Below, one piece after another: positions 59,961 through 64,000 of a DNA stretch of 64,000 nucleotides. Source of the DNA: Megaleporinus macrocephalus (taxonomy: Eukaryota; Chordata; Actinopteri; Characiformes; Anostomidae). The DNA is taken from assembly GCA_021613375.1 (NCBI GenBank), contig CM038727.1, positions 2,935,004-2,999,003 on the forward strand, given 5' to 3'. Position numbers and translations under genes: made by a program. Under the pieces are notes generated by a model. That model did not search any database, was not told the DNA's origin, and saw only the letters and a list, made by a program, of their open reading frames with translations. Within the stretch, counting starts at the first letter, position 1; each line of letters begins with the position of its first letter.

Positions 59961-60741
59961 ATGTTGGTTACAGTGGTTATGACGTTGGTTACAGTGTAGG
60001 CGATGGTGGTTACAGTGGAGGTGATGTCTACAGTGTAGGCGATGGTGGTTACAGTGGTGGTGGTAGTGATGTCTACAGTGTAGGTGATGGTGGTTACAGT
60101 GGTGGTGGTGGTGATGTCTACAGTGTAGGCGATGGTGGTTACAGTGGTGGTGGTGGTGATGTCTACAGTGTAGGCGATGGTGGTTACAGTGGTGGTGGTG
60201 GTGATGTCTACAGTGTAGGCGATTGTGGTTACAGTGGTGGTGGTGATGTCTACAGTGTAGGCGATGGTGGTTACAGTGGTGGTAATGTTTACAGTGGTGG
60301 TGGTGGTGATGTCTACAGTGTAGACGATGGTGGTTACAGTGGTGGTGGTGGTGATGTCTACAGTGTAGGCGATGGTGGTTACAGTGGTGGTGGTGATGGT
60401 TACAGTGTAGGCGATGGTGGTTACAGTGGTGGTGGTGGTGATGTCTACAGTGTAGGTGATTGTGGTTACAGTGGTGGTGGTGGTGATGTCTACAGTGTAG
60501 GCGATTGTGGCTACAGTGGTGGTGGTGGTGATGTCTACAGTGTAGGCGATTGTGGTTACAGTGGTGGTGGTGATGGTTACAGTGTAGGTGATGGTGATGG
60601 TTACAGTGGTGGTAATGTTTACAGTGGAGGAGGTGATGTCTACAGTGTAGGTGATGGTGGTTACAGTGGTGGTGCTGATGTCTACAGTGTAGGTGATGTT
60701 GGTTACCGTGGTGGCGGTGGTGATGGATACAGTGGTGGTGA
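59961..60741. repeat. Triplet-rich minisatellite (gatgtctacagtgtaggcg family)
   Basis: Units of ~39-45 bp with gatggtggttacagtggtgg and gatgtctacagtgtaggc, varying by whole GGT triplets. The minus frame gives a 290-residue His/Cys-rich repeat peptide that is an artefact. Related, in reverse, to 53573-54430 (shared accactgtaaccatcac). Confidence 0.93.
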
Positions 60742-61750
60742 GGCTGTAAGGAAAGTGAGGTGTTGTTGTTTAGGGTATGAAATGTCATTTGAGTACATTA
60801 AGCCTTATAAAGCATTATAAGCAGTCTTTAAAGGCTGGAAGTGAAGTGCGGTGTTGTTGTTGTTTAAGATCTGAACTGTAGACACATTTTAGGTAAAAAA
60901 CACATTTTAATAATATAAATAAATGGGTCTGTACTGAGTTGTAGGTGTTAAAGCCTTTTATTATCTAGGCCTTTTATTATTCAGCCAGAAATGCTAATAC
61001 AGCCAAGAGTCAATAAAAAGCCAGCGGGGTGTGAAAGCCAGCAGTCCGTCTGACCGGGTCCACTTTGCCCACTTCATTTTTGGCCAGATTGTTTCTTCTA
61101 CACATGGTTTTACCTTCTAAAGCAGAGCCGGCGCCTCCTGCCCGCAGCCGTGTTGGAACAAGCTCCGACCAGCAGAAATTAAACGGAATTCCAAATGAGA
61201 GTGTCATTGGAAAGAACAAGATAATTCACATAATGGACTATAAGCGTTCTTTGATTAATATTAATGTTAGCCTTGAAGTAAAGGATTCCTCCGCTTAAGT
61301 GAGTAATCTACATGACCCTGGAGATACGGATCGCCTTTCATATTTAATGCTTTATAAATTATGCAACCGCAATTCACGTTGGTATCGCTGTTGCTTGGCA
61401 GGGAACCGCAACAACGCCTCTTCCTCTTCTTCTTCAGCTCCTCTTCCTTCTTCTTCACCTCCTTCTTCTCCTTCTTTGTCTTCTTTATCACAGCCAAACA
61501 GTCCTGACACCATTCTGACATGATCGCTTGTGAGAAGCCGGCGTGAACGGCTGCTGAGATTACGCTACCTGTCAGCCTCACATGCAGAACCATAGCGATG
61601 ATTATCCATCACTTCTGCCAGAGCTTTGATATGAGCAAGACCTGCTGCTGTCAGAACCTCGGATCTCTGAAAACGGAATCCCTACAGGCTGATTTAGTTA
61701 CTGTGCCTTTAAGGTGGATATATGCAAATCACCTCCCCTCTGATTGGCTG
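60742..61750. other. Single-copy region; strongest candidate conserved non-coding element at about 61010-61420
   Basis: Non-repetitive, balanced composition with TAAT- and SOX-like cores: gctaatacagccaagagtca, gaaattaaacggaattcca, ttctttgattaatattaatg and tttataaattatgcaaccgc. No frame shows a domain. This is the texture of deeply conserved enhancers near developmental loci, but conservation cannot be checked here. A CTT/CCT tract follows at about 61415-61485. Confidence 0.35.

Positions 61751-61811
<61 letters not shown>
61751..61811. repeat. TA microsatellite
   Basis: About 30 TA dinucleotides, preceded by cctctgattggctgc; the words gattggctgc also flank the TA tract near 63806-63835. Confidence 0.97.
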
Positions 61812-61814
<3 letters not shown>

Positions 61815-62099
61815 TTTTGTGACATCACCAAAACAGAGTATTTGGAATTGATTGGACTGGAGACTTGTTTAGTATATATGATTAGTATATTTATCACACT
61901 TTTTTATTCTTAAAATGAATAATATTTCATGCTATAGATCCTTTAAAACTGATATATGGTACATGTGAGGTGGAAGGCATGTTTCTTATTGTGTGTACGT
62001 TTGCCTGACAAACGGGAATTGCCTGGTCTGTATCCACTGTATTCGGCCGTCCACAGTGAAACAGTAAATACAGTTCTTCATCAGTGGAACGACACTGAA
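61812..62099. other. No gene seen
   Basis: Short AT-rich spacer. Confidence 0.3.
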
Positions 62100-62262
62100 T
62101 ACGGTCACCAGTATTATTTCGGCTCGTAAATGCATTCGCCAGGGTTTTAATTATCTCCTCTTTATTTAGATACTAGATTTGGTGCTCACTCATAGTCACG
62201 CACTGCCTCCATCTGTACGGAACAATTCCAGACATCGAAAAGGCAATTGGTGCAATGACGTC
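62100..62262. repeat. Inverted copy of the 52419-52570 flank
   Basis: Its reverse complement carries cctgacgtcattgcaccaat, cagatggaggcagtgcgtga and aggagataattaaaaccct, in the same order as 52419-52570, and it adjoins the inverted array. Confidence 0.85.
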
Positions 62263-63780
62263 AGGTTTCAATCCATATTCTCAAGTTTCATTCTATATTC
62301 TCAAGTTTCAATCCATATTCTCAAGTTTCATTCTATATTCTCAACTTTCAACCATATTCTCAAGTTTCAATCCATATTCTCAAGTTTCATTCTATATTCT
62401 CAACTTTCAAATCATATTCTCAAGTTTCATTGTATATTCTCAAGTTTCAAATCATATTCTCAAGTTTCATTGTATATTCTCAACTTTCAATCCATATTCT
62501 CAAGTTTCATTCTATATTCTCAAGTTTCATTCCAAATATTTAGACTTTCATTCCATATATTCAGACTTTCATTTCATATTCTCAAGTTTCGATCTATATT
62601 CTCAAGTTTCAAATCATATTCTCAAGTTTCATTGTATATTCTCAACTTTCAATCCATATTCTCAAGTTTCATTCTATATTCTCAAGTTTCAAATCATATT
62701 CTCAAGTTTCATTGTATATTCTCAACTTTCAATCCATATTCTCAAGTTTCATTCTATATTCTCAAGTTTCATTCCAAATATTTAGACTTTCATTCCATAT
62801 ATTCAGACTTTCAATTCATATTCTCAAGTTTCGATCTATATTGTCAAGTTTCATTCAATATTCTCAAGTTTCATTCTATATTCTCAAGTTTCATTCCATA
62901 TATTCAGACTTTCATTCTATATTCCCAAGTTTCGTTCCATATTCTCAAGTTTCATTCTATATTCTCAAGTTTCATTACATATATTCAGACTTTCATTCTA
63001 TATTCTCAAGTTTCATTCCATATATTCAGACTTTCATTCTATATTCTAAAATTTCATTGTATATTCTCAACTTTCAATCCATATTCTCAAGTTTCGTTCT
63101 ATATTCTCAAGTTTCGTTCTATATTCTCAAGTTTCGTTCCATATTCTCAAGTTTCATTCTATATTCTCAAGTTTTATTCCATATACTCAGACTTTCGTTC
63201 TGTATTCTCAACTTTCAATCCATATTCTCAAGTTTCGTTCTATATTCTCAAGTTTCGTTCTATATTCTCAAGTTTCGTTCTATATTCTCAAGTTTCGTTC
63301 CATATTCTCAAGTTTCATTACATATATTTAGACTTTCATTCTATATTCTCAAGTTTTATTCCATATACTCAGACTTTCGTTCTGTATTCTCAACTTTCAA
63401 TCCATGTTCTCAAGTTTCGTTCTATATTCTCAAGTTTCATTACATATATTCAGACTTTCATTCTATATTCTCAAGTTTCATTCCATATATTCAGACTTTC
63501 ATTCTATATTCTAAAATTTCATTGTATATTCTCAACTTTCAATCCATATTCTCAGGTTTCGTTCTATATTCTCAAGTTTCGTTCCATATTCTCAAGTTTC
63601 ATTCTATATTCTCAAGTTTTATTCCGTATACTCAGACTTTCGTTCTGTATTCTCAACTTTCAATCCATATTCTCAAGTTTCGTTCTATATTCTCAAGTTT
63701 CGTTCTATATTCTCAAGTTTCATTCTATATTCTTAAGTTTCATTTCATATATTCAGACTTTCATTCCATATATTCAGAGT
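62263..63780. repeat. ~20-bp minisatellite, about 75 units, copy 2 (inverted)
   Basis: Reverse complement of the family at 51231-52418: tatattctcaagtttcattc and tatattcagactttcattc units. Variants with caactttcaat and gtttcgttc recur in blocks, for example 63015-63230 versus 63490-63700, indicating internal duplication. Long plus frames are artefacts. Confidence 0.95.
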
Positions 63781-64000
63781 TTTCAGTCATTTCAGGCTTG
63801 CCATGATATATATATATATATATCTGTTCTGATTGGCTGCCTTAGTGCATTGTCCAAAAAGCAGCACTGGTTAAAACGCTTCTCATGCCTTTAGGATGAA
63901 GGGTTCTTCAGACTGAACATGTGGATATATGTGTATATATACATATGTTGTTTTACATATGTCGTTTTATACAAAAACGGTGTATTTGAAACTGAATAGG
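63781..64000. other. No gene seen; short TA tracts
   Basis: TA tract at about 63806-63823, then gattggctgc and single-copy text to the window end. Confidence 0.4.

Noticed and set aside
59916..60788. 290-codon His/Cys-rich minus frame resembling a metal-binding protein
   Set aside because: Triplet-rich minisatellite; the opposite strand is equally open and no conserved domain is present.

Overview
The window is nuclear DNA of a ray-finned fish. The one intact gene has a vertebrate-only architecture (DSEL, an intronless epimerase-sulfotransferase). The rest is typical of teleost intergenic DNA: tRNA-derived SINEs, CR1/L2-like and RTE-like LINE pieces, Tc1-like transposase relics, MITEs, TA/GT/CT microsatellites and unusually many long minisatellites. 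Repeat flavour suggests an ostariophysan such as a characiform, but that is only an impression.

Layout. 1-6800: dispersed repeats, a 16-bp minisatellite, seven TA tracts and several copies of one MITE, two of which form an inverted pair just downstream of DSEL. 7073-10717 (minus): complete DSEL coding exon; a CpG-rich block at about 11490-11880 is its likely promoter or 5' exon. 12-14.4 kb: CT tracts and a foldback element with an expanded 45-bp repeat. 17-23.4 kb: 28-, 34-, about 31- and 26-bp arrays, with a candidate terminal exon of an unknown minus-strand gene at 22444-22693. 25-28.9 kb: two inverted copies of a composite minisatellite element. 29-35 kb: SINE, MITE, RTE and Tc1 relics and a diverged direct duplication. 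35.65-37.5 kb: 20-bp array. 40.2-42.3 and 55.6-59.0 kb: two arrays of one 29-bp family. 43.3-50.3 kb: a LINE pseudogene inside a SINE-derived GT-rich array. 51.2-52.4 and 62.3-63.8 kb: inverted arrays of one ~20-bp family. 53.6-54.4 and 60.0-60.7 kb: another inverted pair of related triplet-rich arrays. Single-copy stretches near 14.6-15.7, 37.6-38.9, 50.6-50.9, 54.7-55.0 and 61.0-61.4 kb look like possible conserved non-coding elements.

There is no operon-like cooperation. DSEL acts in Golgi dermatan sulfate synthesis and everything else is non-coding or dead mobile DNA. The recurrent theme is that minisatellites appear to have been born inside mobile elements: in a SINE, a foldback element, a LINE endonuclease ORF and a dispersed repeat head. 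Most very long open frames here are tandem repeats without stops, not genes. Everything was read by eye; no alignments or searches were run, so repeat-family names, copy numbers and boundaries are approximate.
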